In this document: positions 42,580 through 51,934 of the stretch, piece after piece
Layout of the letters: every line of letters starts with the position of its first letter
How positions within the stretch are numbered: the stretch's first letter is position 1
Source: Paraperibacillus esterisolvens
GTDB taxonomy: Bacteria > Bacillota > Bacilli > Bacillales > DSM-1321
NCBI RefSeq assembly: GCF_046237625.1
Contig: NZ_CP143545.1
Coordinates: 2,728,001-2,792,000, forward strand
Direction: 5' to 3'
DNA length: 64,000 bases
The notes under the pieces: generated by a model
The model's database searches: none
The model's input: the letters and a program-made list of their open reading frames with translations, nothing else
Told to the model about the DNA's origin: nothing
Made by a program: the position numbers and the translations under genes

Positions 42580-44361
42580 TTAATGGTTTTCTTTCATTTT
42601 TTGCGGGATGTTGATGGTGAATGTTGTTCCTTTGTCGAGCTGGCTCTGGGCGGTTATGCTGCCATCGTGTGCGGTGATGATGTTTTGGGCGATGGCAAGC
42701 CCCAGTCCTGTACCTGAGCGTCCTCTTGTCCTGGCTTTGTCGGCTTTATAGAAGCGCTCAAATACGAAAGGCAGGTCTTCTTTTGGGATGCCGGATCCTG
42801 AATCCTGTACTTTAATAATCAGGCCGAGCTGTTCGTCTTCTGCCTGGAGTATGTTGACATTCCCGCCTTCAGGGGTGTGCCGGATGGCATTGTCAATCAG
42901 GTTGGTCAGCACTTGTTCAATTTTATCCGGGTCAAAGTAATATTCGTTATCCGGTTCGTTTATGTCCATAGATACGGATATGTTTTTTTCCTTGGCAAGT
43001 CCTTGGAATTTATAGACTACCCTCTTCAGATATGGAGCTATCTCTATGTCTTCCTTCCGCAGGGACATGTGCCCGGATTCCATCCTTGCCAGGTCCAGCA
43101 GATCATTGACAAGTCGTCCCATCCTGAGGGATTCTTCGTAAATAATCTGTGCCATTTCTTTTTTGTCTTCTTCAGAACCAATGTCATCGATGATGGCTTC
43201 GCTGTACCCCTGCAGCATGGCTATGGGTGTTCTCAGCTCGTGTGAAACATTGGCGATAAAGTCTTTGCGCAGCTTGTCCAATCTTCTTTCTTCTGTCATA
43301 TCCCTCAAGACAGCGACCGCTCCCCTGATTGATTTGTTATTATACAAGGGACTGACCACAAGCACCCAGCTATGGCGCTGAACCGAGATTTCGCCAACCT
43401 GTTCCGCTTCAAGTTCCACGGATTGTTCAAAAAGCTTCATAAGCACTGAAGGGACTCCTTCATGATTTTCCTGATTGAAGCCCTTTTCATTATACCAGTA
43501 CTGCAGGAAGCGCTCGGCAGGCGGGTTGGTGATCAGGATGGTGCCGTCCCTGTTAAAGGTGATGACGCCATCCGCCATGCTGCTTAGTATGCTCGCGAGA
43601 CTTTCTTTTTCCTGGCTTAGTGCGTTCAGATTAAATTTAAGTTGTTTGCCCATCTGGTTAAAGGCTGTTGCCAGCTCGCCGATTTCATCGTGGGATAAAA
43701 TCGGCACCTTGGTATCGAACTTGCCCCGTGCCACTTCAAAGGCAGCTTCTCTCATTTTACGAAGGGGAGCCGTGATCCTTGTAGAAAGGAAGAAGGCGAA
43801 AATGGTGGTCAGTACAGCCGCTATTCCAGCAGCAAGCCAGATGAATTTAGTGGTCGAATGAACGGTTGCCTCCATGGCTTCTAAGGATTGATACAAAAAT
43901 ACAGCTCCTTTTTCACCATTGATATTGACCGGGACACCCACGATAATGACAGTAGAGGACTCCTTTTCCGAGCCCAGGAAAAATTCCATCTGGCGGCTGA
44001 TCCGTTTCTCCTTTTCAATCACGTCTGAAAGATCAGGATTGGTTTTTATATTTTCAATCATTCCTACTGGGTCGCTGACATTTTCTGATGCAAAATTATG
44101 CGTCCTGTCTTCAATGACGATTACCTTTGTTGCTTTGCCAACAAGCTCTGAGGAAATCTCAAGGGCCGTATCGATATCCTTATGCTGATGGAGGATGGTG
44201 ACGATACGGCCGGCCGTGGCGGAAAGCTGGCCTTCAATCTCATCCTTATGATAATTCTGGAAGAACTCCAACAGCAGGACGGTAAGAATGACCAATACAA
44301 ATGAAACCAGCAGCAGGATGGTTGCCCATAGCTTCCCTACTACACTTCTCCAGAGTATCAT
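42580..44361 (-). CDS. resE: Sensor histidine kinase ResE
   Basis: 593 aa. Two membrane helices (about 10-30 and 168-188) flank an extracellular sensing domain; then HAMP (190-242), PAS (about 250-355), HisKA with NVSHELRTP (near 370) and HATPase with DNAIRHTPEGG and GTGLGLAI. With ResD it controls aerobic and anaerobic respiration genes. ATG overlaps the resD stop by 4 nt. The repeat block follows its stop directly, so no separate terminator was seen. Confidence 0.93.
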   Translation of the reverse strand: MILWRSVVGKLWATILLLVSFVLVILTVLLLEFFQNYHKDEIEGQLSATAGRIVTILHQHKDIDTALEISSELVGKATKVIVIEDRTHNFASENVSDPVGMIENIKTNPDLSDVIEKEKRISRQMEFFLGSEKESSTVIIVGVPVNINGEKGAVFLYQSLEAMEATVHSTTKFIWLAAGIAAVLTTIFAFFLSTRITAPLRKMREAAFEVARGKFDTKVPILSHDEIGELATAFNQMGKQLKFNLNALSQEKESLASILSSMADGVITFNRDGTILITNPPAERFLQYWYNEKGFNQENHEGVPSVLMKLFEQSVELEAEQVGEISVQRHSWVLVVSPLYNNKSIRGAVAVLRDMTEERRLDKLRKDFIANVSHELRTPIAMLQGYSEAIIDDIGSEEDKKEMAQIIYEESLRMGRLVNDLLDLARMESGHMSLRKEDIEIAPYLKRVVYKFQGLAKEKNISVSMDINEPDNEYYFDPDKIEQVLTNLIDNAIRHTPEGGNVNILQAEDEQLGLIIKVQDSGSGIPKEDLPFVFERFYKADKARTRGRSGTGLGLAIAQNIITAHDGSITAQSQLDKGTTFTINIPQKMKENH

Positions 44362-45074
44362 TCATTAACTACCTCAAACTTATAGCCTACCCCCCAGACG
44401 GTCACTATCATTTTAGCTGCATTCTCTGATACTTTGTTCAGCTTTTCGCGCAGCCTTTTCACATGAGTGTCCACTGTCCGGAGGTCCCCGAAAAATTCAT
44501 AATGCCAGACTTCCTTCAGGAGCTGCTCCCGGTCAAACACCTTATCCGGGGATTTGGCCAGGAAATACAGAAGTTCATACTCCTTAGGTGTAAGTGTCAC
44601 TTCAGTACTGTCGGCCATCACCCGGTGTGCATCATTATCGATGGTCAGATGCGGAAATACAATGATGTCCTTTGTAGAAGTTTCTGTTTGGATGAAGCTT
44701 GTACTCGAAGATCTCCTGAGGAGGGCCTTTACCCGCAATACCACCTCTCTGGGACTGAACGGCTTGACTATGTAATCATCGGTACCAGCCTCAAACCCCT
44801 GTACCCGGTTCATTTCTTCACCCTTGGCAGTCAGCATGATGATGGGAGTGGATTTCTTTTCGCGCAATTCACGGCATACTTCCACTCCGTCCTTGCCGGG
44901 CATCATGATATCGAGCAGAATCAGATCATAGTCATTCTCAAGTGCCTTTTCCAGTGCCCGATTCCCGTTCTCAGCTTCCTCAATCACATACCCTTCCCTT
45001 TCCAGGTACATTTTTAACAAGCGCCTTATTCTTTCCTCATCATCCACCACGAGGATTTTATAATCTTTTTCCAT
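44358..45074 (-). CDS. resD: DNA-binding response regulator ResD
   Basis: 238 aa OmpR-type regulator. Receiver with acidic pocket D11-D12, phospho-acceptor D55 in LLDIMMPG, and conserved Lys in IVKPFSP (near 107). A winged-helix DNA-binding domain covers about 135-235 (ending VGYKFE). Activates ctaA, res and nitrate-respiration genes in B. subtilis. SD CAGGGGGCG. A separate promoter (45145-45174) and the terminator after resC suggest independent resDE transcription. Confidence 0.95.
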   Translation of the reverse strand: MEKDYKILVVDDEERIRRLLKMYLEREGYVIEEAENGNRALEKALENDYDLILLDIMMPGKDGVEVCRELREKKSTPIIMLTAKGEEMNRVQGFEAGTDDYIVKPFSPREVVLRVKALLRRSSSTSFIQTETSTKDIIVFPHLTIDNDAHRVMADSTEVTLTPKEYELLYFLAKSPDKVFDREQLLKEVWHYEFFGDLRTVDTHVKRLREKLNKVSENAAKMIVTVWGVGYKFEVVNE

Positions 45075-45144
45075 GTACGAACGCCCCCTGCAAGTTTATT
45101 AATACTATGTAAAAGTGAAATTAAAAACTAAAATGGACTCTTCC

Positions 45145-45174
45145 ATTATAGTTGAAATAATTGCAATATGCTAA
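45145..45174 (-). promoter_or_regulatory. Probable promoter of resDE
   Basis: Minus-strand TTAGCA - 18 nt - TATAAT upstream of resD; -10 perfect, -35 four of six. Confidence 0.5.
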
Positions 45175-45204
45175 ATTCCTCCCTTAGTCGAGGTTCTTTC
45201 TATC

Positions 45205-45229
45205 AAAAAACCCGCCAGAAGGCGGGTTT
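45205..45229 (-). terminator. Terminator between resC and resD
   Basis: Stem AAACCCGCC/GGCGGGTTT with loop AGAA (45208-45229), T-run on the minus strand; 10 bp after the resC stop. Readthrough to resDE may still occur. Confidence 0.83.
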
Positions 45230-45238
45230 TCCGGTTTC

Positions 45239-46417
45239 TTATGCATAAGAGTGCAGGCCTGCGATGATAAGGTTAACGGCAATCAGGTTAAACATGATGA
45301 TGACAAAACCGATAACGGCAAGCCAGGCTGACCTCTCTCCATGCCACCCTTTCGATAGTCTGAGGTGAAGGAAAGCTGCATAAAACAGGAAAGTGACGAG
45401 GGCCCATACCTCTTTTGGATCCCAGCCCCAGAACCTGGTCCAGGCCATCTGCGCCCAGATCATGGCAAAAATTAAGGCTCCGAGGGTAAAGATCGGAAAT
45501 CCGATCAAAACGGAACGATATCCTATTTCATCCACTAGATCAAGGTCTATCCTTCGTACAAGCGGCTGCAGGAGAGCTGCAATCCTGCGCCGGAAGATCA
45601 GCCTCAGCAAAGCATACAATACAATCCCGCCCATGATGGACCATATAAAAGTATTCAGTTTCACTGCATTGATCAGGGAAGGAACTTCGACCAGCGGTTC
45701 CATTGCCCCTCCTGTTTTTGCCTCGTGCTTGTGTGGGCCGACCAGCGGCGGCATTTTATAAACGGCTTCAGCCTCTTTTCCGCGCTTATCAACCCAGCTG
45801 AATTCAGCCTTATAATCGGCCGCGGAAAAGGATGTTGATAATATAACGAACCCCAGAGTCGCAATCAATGAAAACAGCGTCATTTCAAGCCAGAACGTCC
45901 TCTTGCTGCTCTTGGACTGGTCCACAAACTTTATAAGATATATGAGTCCTGCAGCAAAACTGATCGCAAGGACTGCTTCCCCAGCTGCTGCGGTGGTCAC
46001 ATGGATATGGAGCCAGTCGCTCTGCAGGGCCGGGATGAGCGGCGTAATTTCTTTCGGAAACATACTCGCATAGGCAATGACAAGGAGTGCAACCGGCAAG
46101 GTGAAGACACCGAGCACTGAAGTCCTGTACATGAAGTAGATGATGATAAACGCACCGACGAGCATCATCCCAAAGAAAGTCGTGAATTCAAATAGATTAC
46201 TTACCGGTGCATGCTTTGCAGCAATCCATCTTGTGATAAAATAGCCAATCTGTGCGGCAAATCCCGCTATTGTAATTAAAATGCCGAGCTGAGCCCACCT
46301 GCTAGTTTTCTTTGCTGTCTTATCCTTATTGATTTTTATAGATCCGGCAAAGAAGAACGTCGCGATTAAATATAAAACAAATGCAATATACAGTAGATTA
46401 CTGCTTGTCTGAGCCAC
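45239..46417 (-). CDS. resC: Cytochrome c biogenesis protein ResC (CcsA/CcsB type)
   Basis: 392 aa, about eight membrane helices. The heme-handling WWD motif is present as WGWDPKEVWAL (near 325), with flanking conserved His residues. Together with ResB it transports and attaches heme to apocytochrome c outside the membrane. The start is GTG at 46417 inside the resB end (20-nt overlap), with GGGGGA upstream; translation is coupled. Confidence 0.92.
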   Translation of the reverse strand: MAQTSSNLLYIAFVLYLIATFFFAGSIKINKDKTAKKTSRWAQLGILITIAGFAAQIGYFITRWIAAKHAPVSNLFEFTTFFGMMLVGAFIIIYFMYRTSVLGVFTLPVALLVIAYASMFPKEITPLIPALQSDWLHIHVTTAAAGEAVLAISFAAGLIYLIKFVDQSKSSKRTFWLEMTLFSLIATLGFVILSTSFSAADYKAEFSWVDKRGKEAEAVYKMPPLVGPHKHEAKTGGAMEPLVEVPSLINAVKLNTFIWSIMGGIVLYALLRLIFRRRIAALLQPLVRRIDLDLVDEIGYRSVLIGFPIFTLGALIFAMIWAQMAWTRFWGWDPKEVWALVTFLFYAAFLHLRLSKGWHGERSAWLAVIGFVIIMFNLIAVNLIIAGLHSYA

Positions 46418-48047
46418 CTTGCTGCATCCCCCTTACTGACTTTTCGTCAAGCTGGTCCTCAGGTTCATTCAGCTCAGTGTCCTTTAAGATTGAGCTTATT
46501 TCCCTCTTCAAACCATACCAGTTTTTATTTGTATGGGCGGCTACCCATACTTCGCCGCCATGCTTTTGCAGCCATATTCTCCTGTGATTCCAATAGGCTC
46601 CCTGGATTACTCCGATCATGAAAATCGCTCCTCCGACTGCCAGGAACCATAGTGTCATGTCTTTCCTGATAGTCAGACCGGATACATTCTGGGTCTCGAC
46701 GCCATTGAAGGCCATTTTGTATTTATTATTGCCTTCCGGTTCTATCGTCTGCTGAATGGCTACAAAGCTGGCTTCTCCCTTTGGCTTATCGGGTGTAACC
46801 ATATTGAAGACGAACGCAGGATTGTTTGGGATCTTTGATTTTGTGACAGGCTCCCCATTATCGTCAAAATCGTAATCAGGAAAATAATTCAGAAGTTCGA
46901 CATTGTAACCATTTCCAAGTTCATACTTCTTTTTGGGATCATATAAGTCTATCGTTATATCCCCGAAGCTTTCCTCTGTTTTTTGGTCGATCAGCCTGAA
47001 TTTCATTTTATATAATTCATCAAGCTTATACTCAGATTGATAGAAAGCAAAATGATTATATTTCATAGGCTTATTAACTTGGATACTATGAGACTCAACC
47101 TTTTTAAGCTCTGGCTGTTCACCTGGCAGGCTGTTTCCCTGCTTTTCATACAGAACAGCGTCTGTCTGGAAATTCTTGATGACTGCCGGATTTTTGCTGA
47201 GGGCTTCATTATAGACCTGGTCCTCATTTTCCTTGTCATAGACCTGGCGTGTGAATTTTTCATTTTTTATATAATATTGGCCGCCTGTGCCGGGAACTTC
47301 CTTTACTTCCCCTTCTCTCACCCAGACCACCTTGTCCACATACATGCCCGGGACAAAACGGAGCAGGGCTCCAAACAGGAAGATAATCAGACCAATATGG
47401 TTTATATACGGCCCCCACCTGGAAAAACGGTTCTTCTCAGCCAGGATATTTCCGTTTTCTTCTTTTATCGTATACCTCTTGGCTGACAGCGCTTTTTTGG
47501 CAGATTCAAAGTCAATCTCATGAATCTCCGTGGTGCCAAACAGCCTCTGCCTTCTCAAGAACCCCTCTCTTGGTGAGATCCTTTGATTTTTCAGTGCTTT
47601 ATAAAGCGGAATCACCCGGTCAAGACTGCATATGACAAGCGAAATCCCGATGGAGGCTATTAAAATCATATACCACCATGAGCTGTAAAGATTGTGGAAG
47701 CCCAGCTGGTAATACAGTTTCCCCAGCGTCCCGTATTCTTCTTCATAATATTGAACAGCGGGTATTGTTGGAGGTATGTACATTTCCTGGGGGAAAATGG
47801 TGCCAAGGGCGGATGCTGTGAGAGTAAGTACTATCAGCCAGACACCGACCTTGACAGAAGAAAAAAAACTCCATATTTTATCTATAAAGTTTCTATTGTA
47901 GTACTGTGACCGTCTAGGACTGGCTTCATAACGCATATCAAGAAGCTTGGAACTGCCAGCCTCCTCGCCGACCACCCTTCCGCATGCCTCGCACAGGGTT
48001 GTACCGACAGGATTGATATGACCGCATGCACATTTAACTTCTTTCAT
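46398..48047 (-). CDS. resB: Cytochrome c biogenesis protein ResB
   Basis: 549 aa. N-terminal zinc-ribbon-like motif (CACGH...CEACG, residues 6-22), several membrane helices (about 65-85, 120-140, 210-230, and one near 455-475) and a large extracellular domain between the third and fourth. Typical of Gram-positive ResB. It presents heme with ResC. SD GGGAG. Follows resA by 17 nt. Confidence 0.93.
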   Translation of the reverse strand: MKEVKCACGHINPVGTTLCEACGRVVGEEAGSSKLLDMRYEASPRRSQYYNRNFIDKIWSFFSSVKVGVWLIVLTLTASALGTIFPQEMYIPPTIPAVQYYEEEYGTLGKLYYQLGFHNLYSSWWYMILIASIGISLVICSLDRVIPLYKALKNQRISPREGFLRRQRLFGTTEIHEIDFESAKKALSAKRYTIKEENGNILAEKNRFSRWGPYINHIGLIIFLFGALLRFVPGMYVDKVVWVREGEVKEVPGTGGQYYIKNEKFTRQVYDKENEDQVYNEALSKNPAVIKNFQTDAVLYEKQGNSLPGEQPELKKVESHSIQVNKPMKYNHFAFYQSEYKLDELYKMKFRLIDQKTEESFGDITIDLYDPKKKYELGNGYNVELLNYFPDYDFDDNGEPVTKSKIPNNPAFVFNMVTPDKPKGEASFVAIQQTIEPEGNNKYKMAFNGVETQNVSGLTIRKDMTLWFLAVGGAIFMIGVIQGAYWNHRRIWLQKHGGEVWVAAHTNKNWYGLKREISSILKDTELNEPEDQLDEKSVRGMQQGGSDKQ

Positions 48048-48064
48048 CTGTAAAACTCCCTAAC

Positions 48065-48592
48065 TTAAGGTTTAATTCTATTCATGAAGTGCTCGATTTC
48101 AGCCTCAGTCAGGCTCCCAGTCATCTGGTCGATAACCTTGCCCTCCTTATCGATCAGGAAGGTTACAGGCAGCGGGTCCACCCGGTAAGCATTTTGCACT
48201 TCACTTTTTTTATCGATCATGATTGGAAAATCAAGACCATACTTATCTGCAAAATGCTCCACGGCGTAGCTGGACTCCCCTACATTCACAGCCAGTATCT
48301 GGACACCCTTGTCCTTGAACTTTGCATACTGGCTGTCCATATAGGGCATTTCCTTCTCACACGGCTTGCACCAGGTTCCCCAAAAATTAAGGACAACTCC
48401 CTGCCCTTTATAATCCGATAGTTTATGCTTATTTCCGTTCATATCTTCCAGGACGAAGTTTGGTGCTTCTGAATTCAATTTCACTTTATCAATATCCGCT
48501 CTAGTCAGGTTGGCATACAATGCGTAAACCAAAGCCGCCGCAAGAATGAAAAGGATAACCGCTCTCATGGCCAGCCGCTGTTTCTTTGCCAT
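48065..48592 (-). CDS. resA: Thiol-disulfide oxidoreductase ResA
   Basis: 175 aa. An N-terminal membrane anchor (about 9-26) is followed by an extracellular thioredoxin domain with active site WCKPC (C75 and C78). It reduces the CXXCH cysteines of apocytochrome c before heme attachment. SD AGGGGGGGAAGG. First gene of resABC; promoter candidate at 48630-48658. Confidence 0.95.
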   Translation of the reverse strand: MAKKQRLAMRAVILFILAAALVYALYANLTRADIDKVKLNSEAPNFVLEDMNGNKHKLSDYKGQGVVLNFWGTWCKPCEKEMPYMDSQYAKFKDKGVQILAVNVGESSYAVEHFADKYGLDFPIMIDKKSEVQNAYRVDPLPVTFLIDKEGKVIDQMTGSLTEAEIEHFMNRIKP

Positions 48593-48629
48593 ACCTTCCC
48601 CCCCTAAATAAAAAGTAGACTCACAGGAA

Positions 48630-48658
48630 ATTATACCATTTCAGCCAAATGGAAACGT
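48630..48658 (-). promoter_or_regulatory. Probable promoter of resABC
   Basis: Minus-strand extended -10 TGGTATAAT. The spacer contains an inverted repeat CCATTT/AAATGG that could be an operator. No good -35, which would fit an activator-dependent promoter. Confidence 0.5.
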
Positions 48659-48689
48659 TTTTTTAATTTGAATTGTTTGTGACAACCTT

Positions 48690-49421
48690 TTACTTTTTGC
48701 CAGGACTCTGTGCAAGCGTTCTGAGCTGCTTTACTTCATGAGGCGTCAGTTCGCGGGAATCTCCAGGCGAAAGTCCCGTTAAATCAAGGCTTGCATATCT
48801 TTCTCTCTTCAGCTTAATAACTGGGTGGCCAACCGCTTCGAACATCCTGCGCACCTGGCGGTTTTTCCCCTCATGAATGACAATTTCGAGGATGGACGTT
48901 CCTTTTTTCTTGTCAGCGGACAAAACCTTGATCCTGGCTGGTGCAGTCATGCCATCCTCAAGCTTAATGCCCCTTTCCAGCTTTTTAATATTTTCACGGA
49001 AAATGATTCCTTTTATCTTGGCAACATACACTTTTTCAACTTCATTCCTTGGGTGCATGAGCAGATTGGCAAATTCCCCGTCATTCGTAAGCAGGAGCAG
49101 CCCTGACGTATCGTAATCAAGCCTTCCGATCGGATAAATCCTCTCGGTTACCTCTGGAAAGAAGTCGATGACTGTCTTTCTGCCTTTATCATCAGTGACA
49201 GCTGAAATGACTCCCCGTTCTTTGTAATGCAGGTAATAGACTGGTACTTCTTTTTGCAGGGGGACTTCATTTACCTCTACCTTATCATTTGGGCCGACCT
49301 TTGTTCCCAGCTCCCTTACAATCTTGCCGTTCACTTTGACCTTGCCTTCTGTAATTAATTGTTCAGCGTGCCTTCTTGAGGCAACACCCGAATGGGCTAT
49401 CACTTTCTGTAACCGTTCCAT
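48690..49421 (-). CDS. rluB: 23S rRNA pseudouridine synthase B
   Basis: 243 aa. S4 RNA-binding domain (1-60, LQKVIAHSGVASRRHAEQLI) followed by a RsuA/RluB catalytic domain with the active-site aspartate in GRLDYDTSGLLLLTNDG (near 103). It modifies helix 89 of 23S rRNA. Position between res and spm genes as in B. subtilis. Confidence 0.93.
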   Translation of the reverse strand: MERLQKVIAHSGVASRRHAEQLITEGKVKVNGKIVRELGTKVGPNDKVEVNEVPLQKEVPVYYLHYKERGVISAVTDDKGRKTVIDFFPEVTERIYPIGRLDYDTSGLLLLTNDGEFANLLMHPRNEVEKVYVAKIKGIIFRENIKKLERGIKLEDGMTAPARIKVLSADKKKGTSILEIVIHEGKNRQVRRMFEAVGHPVIKLKRERYASLDLTGLSPGDSRELTPHEVKQLRTLAQSPGKK

Positions 49422-49499
49422 TTATAAATCATCCTTTACATCATACTTCGACAAATGCTTTAAACACGTGATACACAATTATGACATATTTGCAGAAAA

Positions 49500-49538
49500 A
49501 AACAAAGAGAGCCCGGGAAACACCAGGCTCCCGGACTC
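49500..49538 (-). terminator. Terminator of dacB-spmA-spmB
   Basis: 10-bp stem (49509-49518 with 49529-49538, one G-T pair), followed on the minus strand by TTTGTTTTTTT. Confidence 0.85.
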
Positions 49539-49551
49539 TTACAGAATATCC

Positions 49552-50085
49552 TTATTTTCCAAAAAAGTAAATGACCGTAAGTATGGCGGCAGTAATTCCT
49601 GCGAGATCGGCGAGAAGCCCTACTTTAAGGGCATCTCCCATTTTCCTTATGCCGACAGCCCCAAAATAGACAGTCAGGACATAGAAGGTCGTATCCGTAC
49701 TTCCCTGGATGACCGATGCAAGCCTTCCAATAAAAGAATCAGGCCCATGAGCCGAAATAAGGTCGCTTGTCATTCCAAGAGCAGCATTTCCAGATATTGG
49801 CCTGATAATGGCAAGCGGGACGATTTCGGAGGGTACACCTATCAGATTGAACATAGGCCTGACCAGGCCGACCAGGGCATCCATGGCTCCGGATGCACGA
49901 AAGATAGAAATGGCAGCGAGCATGCCCACAAGAAAGGGAATAATCGAAAACGCCATGCCTATGCCTTCCTTCCCCCCCTCTACAAAGCTTTCGTAGGACG
50001 GAGTTTTCTTCAGCATGGCATACAGCAGGATCGAGCCGATTAAAACGGGGATGATCCAGAGAGAGATTACATTCAGATATTGCAT
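49552..50085 (-). CDS. spmB: Spore maturation protein B
   Basis: 177 aa, about five membrane helices, nucleoside-recognition (Gate) family. With SpmA it is needed for full dehydration of the spore core; mechanism unknown. Central motif IRPISGNAALGM near 93 is typical. One nucleotide after spmA; last gene of the dacB operon. Confidence 0.93.
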   Translation of the reverse strand: MQYLNVISLWIIPVLIGSILLYAMLKKTPSYESFVEGGKEGIGMAFSIIPFLVGMLAAISIFRASGAMDALVGLVRPMFNLIGVPSEIVPLAIIRPISGNAALGMTSDLISAHGPDSFIGRLASVIQGSTDTTFYVLTVYFGAVGIRKMGDALKVGLLADLAGITAAILTVIYFFGK

Positions 50086-50086
50086 G

Positions 50087-50680
50087 TTACTCCCGCCCCT
50101 TCTTTTTTCTCCTGTTATAAAAATACCTGTCGATGGCTATGCCGGCGAATGCCGAAAAAATGGTGGCCACCAGTGTAGGAAAGACAATATCCGTTGGGGA
50201 GGCTGCCTTATAATTCATCCTTATCGCAATCACGGTAGTCGGTATCAGCGTAATGCTCGAAGTATTGATGGCTAAAAAGGTAATCATCGACCGGCTGGCC
50301 GATGATTTCCCGCCATTCAGCTTCTTCAGCTGCTCCATGGCTTTTATGCCAAGCGGGGTAGCGGCATTCCCGAGGCCAAAAAGATTGGCCATCATATTGG
50401 ATATGATATATCCCATTGCCGGATGATCGGCCGGGACTTCCGGAAACAGCCGGCGGACCAGCGGCTTAAACAGCATGGAGATCCTCTCCAGGAGGCCGGA
50501 ATCTTCAGCCACCTTCATGATTCCAAGCCAGAAAACCAAAATGCTCACCAGCCCTATGCATAGAGTGACTGCCTCGCCAGCACTCTTGAAAACAGCTTCA
50601 TTCACCTGTTCCATTGTGCCGTTAAACATGGCAAATATGATTCCAGCCAAAGTCATTCCTGCCCAAATATAATTAACCAT
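50087..50680 (-). CDS. spmA: Spore maturation protein A
   Basis: 197 aa, membrane protein of the same Gate-type family; motif NLFGLGNAATPLGIKAMEQL (near 100-119). Overlaps dacB by 8 nt. Role in core dehydration together with SpmB and DacB-dependent cortex structure. Confidence 0.93.
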   Translation of the reverse strand: MVNYIWAGMTLAGIIFAMFNGTMEQVNEAVFKSAGEAVTLCIGLVSILVFWLGIMKVAEDSGLLERISMLFKPLVRRLFPEVPADHPAMGYIISNMMANLFGLGNAATPLGIKAMEQLKKLNGGKSSASRSMITFLAINTSSITLIPTTVIAIRMNYKAASPTDIVFPTLVATIFSAFAGIAIDRYFYNRRKKKGRE

Positions 50681-51824
50681 GGCGGATGCCGATCGCTGTC
50701 AGGAACATTTTTTTAAAACTTTGAATCCAGGACGGCTTAGCAGGCTCTTTATACTTTCCATAAAAAATGTTCCGGTGGCCGATTTCCTTTCCATCCAGAT
50801 AAAAAACCTTTTTCCCGACAATCTGGGGAACTTCCCCGCCGTTCTTCCAATCCTGTTTCGGCTTCAGCAATTTCAGGCTGGATGTGATCCCCGCTGCTTC
50901 ATCCTCTGTGAGCGGATATGAAAAGCTGTTGCGGGCGTAAATCTTGTCCTTATAGACCTTGTTCGCAATCCGTTTTATTTTCCCGGCTTCCATCAGGTCT
51001 GTTACCTCATAATTATTAAATCCATATTCAAACATCCCTTTATGGTCGTCCCAATCATTTCCGTCATTCAATGTCACAGCGATTAATTTCATTCCGTCTT
51101 TTTCAGCCGTGGTGACCAGGGTGCGCCGCGCTAGTTTTGTATAGCCTGTCTTGCCGCCGGTGCAGTATTTATACAGCTGGGTAAGCAGCCTGTTCTTATT
51201 TCTCCAGGTGTAATCCCAGTTCTCGTAAGGATTGGGAGCTTTATGTACTTTTGTACCGGCAATTTCCCTGTAATCCTTAAGAGTCATCGCATACCGCGTC
51301 AATACGGCCATATCAAAGGCAGAAGAATAGTGATCCTTTGTATTATCCAGACCGTGCGGATTTGTAAAATGGGAGTCTTTCATGCCTAATTGTTCAGCTT
51401 TTTGGTTCATCAGCATGGCAAAACCCTCCAAACTCCCGCCGACATATTCAGCAATGGCTGCTGCAGCATCATTCCCGGATCTCAGCATCAGTCCGTAAAC
51501 CAGGTCTTCAAGCTTCATCTTCTGCCCGGGCTTTAAATAGAGAGAGGAGCCTTCTGTACCTGCCGCTGTACTGGTCACAGTCACTTTTTTGTGCATTTTT
51601 CCTGACTCAATGGCAATGACAGCTGTCATGATTTTCGTAATGCTGGCTATCCTCCGGCGTTCATGAGGATCCTTCGCATATAGGATCCTTCCGCTTGCCT
51701 GTTCCATCAAAACCGCGCTCTGTGCACTGGTGGATATCCCTGCAGCCCCTGCCTTCAGCTGGAACAGGGGTGCTGCCAATACAAAGATAAGCAGAATAAG
51801 GACAGATTTATGTAAAAGTTTCAT
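50673..51824 (-). CDS. dacB: D-alanyl-D-alanine carboxypeptidase DacB (PBP5*)
   Basis: Sporulation DD-carboxypeptidase that trims cortex peptidoglycan and limits cross-linking. It is 383 aa. Signal peptide 1-28; SxxK at S61-K64 (SITK), SGN near 116, KTG in GGKTGYTK near 220. The C-terminal domain ends in an amphipathic helix (near 365-380) for membrane attachment. SD AAAGGG. A good sigma E promoter at 51858-51886 matches the known mother-cell expression. Leads dacB-spmA-spmB. Confidence 0.95.
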   Translation of the reverse strand: MKLLHKSVLILLIFVLAAPLFQLKAGAAGISTSAQSAVLMEQASGRILYAKDPHERRRIASITKIMTAVIAIESGKMHKKVTVTSTAAGTEGSSLYLKPGQKMKLEDLVYGLMLRSGNDAAAAIAEYVGGSLEGFAMLMNQKAEQLGMKDSHFTNPHGLDNTKDHYSSAFDMAVLTRYAMTLKDYREIAGTKVHKAPNPYENWDYTWRNKNRLLTQLYKYCTGGKTGYTKLARRTLVTTAEKDGMKLIAVTLNDGNDWDDHKGMFEYGFNNYEVTDLMEAGKIKRIANKVYKDKIYARNSFSYPLTEDEAAGITSSLKLLKPKQDWKNGGEVPQIVGKKVFYLDGKEIGHRNIFYGKYKEPAKPSWIQSFKKMFLTAIGIRHG

Positions 51825-51857
51825 CCTAACGACCCTTTCCCTTTTATGTTTTGTACA

Positions 51858-51886
51858 AGTTTATGCAGCAGGACAAGGGTTATGAC
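51858..51886 (-). promoter_or_regulatory. Sigma E promoter of dacB
   Basis: Minus-strand GTCATAA - 14 nt - CATAAACT fits the sigma E consensus closely, about 35 bp before the start codon. Confidence 0.7.
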
Positions 51887-51910
51887 AATTGCAGGGCCAT
51901 TGAACGCAGA

Positions 51911-51929
51911 CAGATTTTTATAAAATCTG
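51911..51929. repeat. Short inverted repeat upstream of dacB
   Basis: CAGATTTT - TAT - AAAATCTG, 8-bp perfect arms, between the dacB promoter and repeat family 2 copy B. Could be a protein-binding site; function unknown. Confidence 0.5.
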
Positions 51930-51934
51930 AGACC

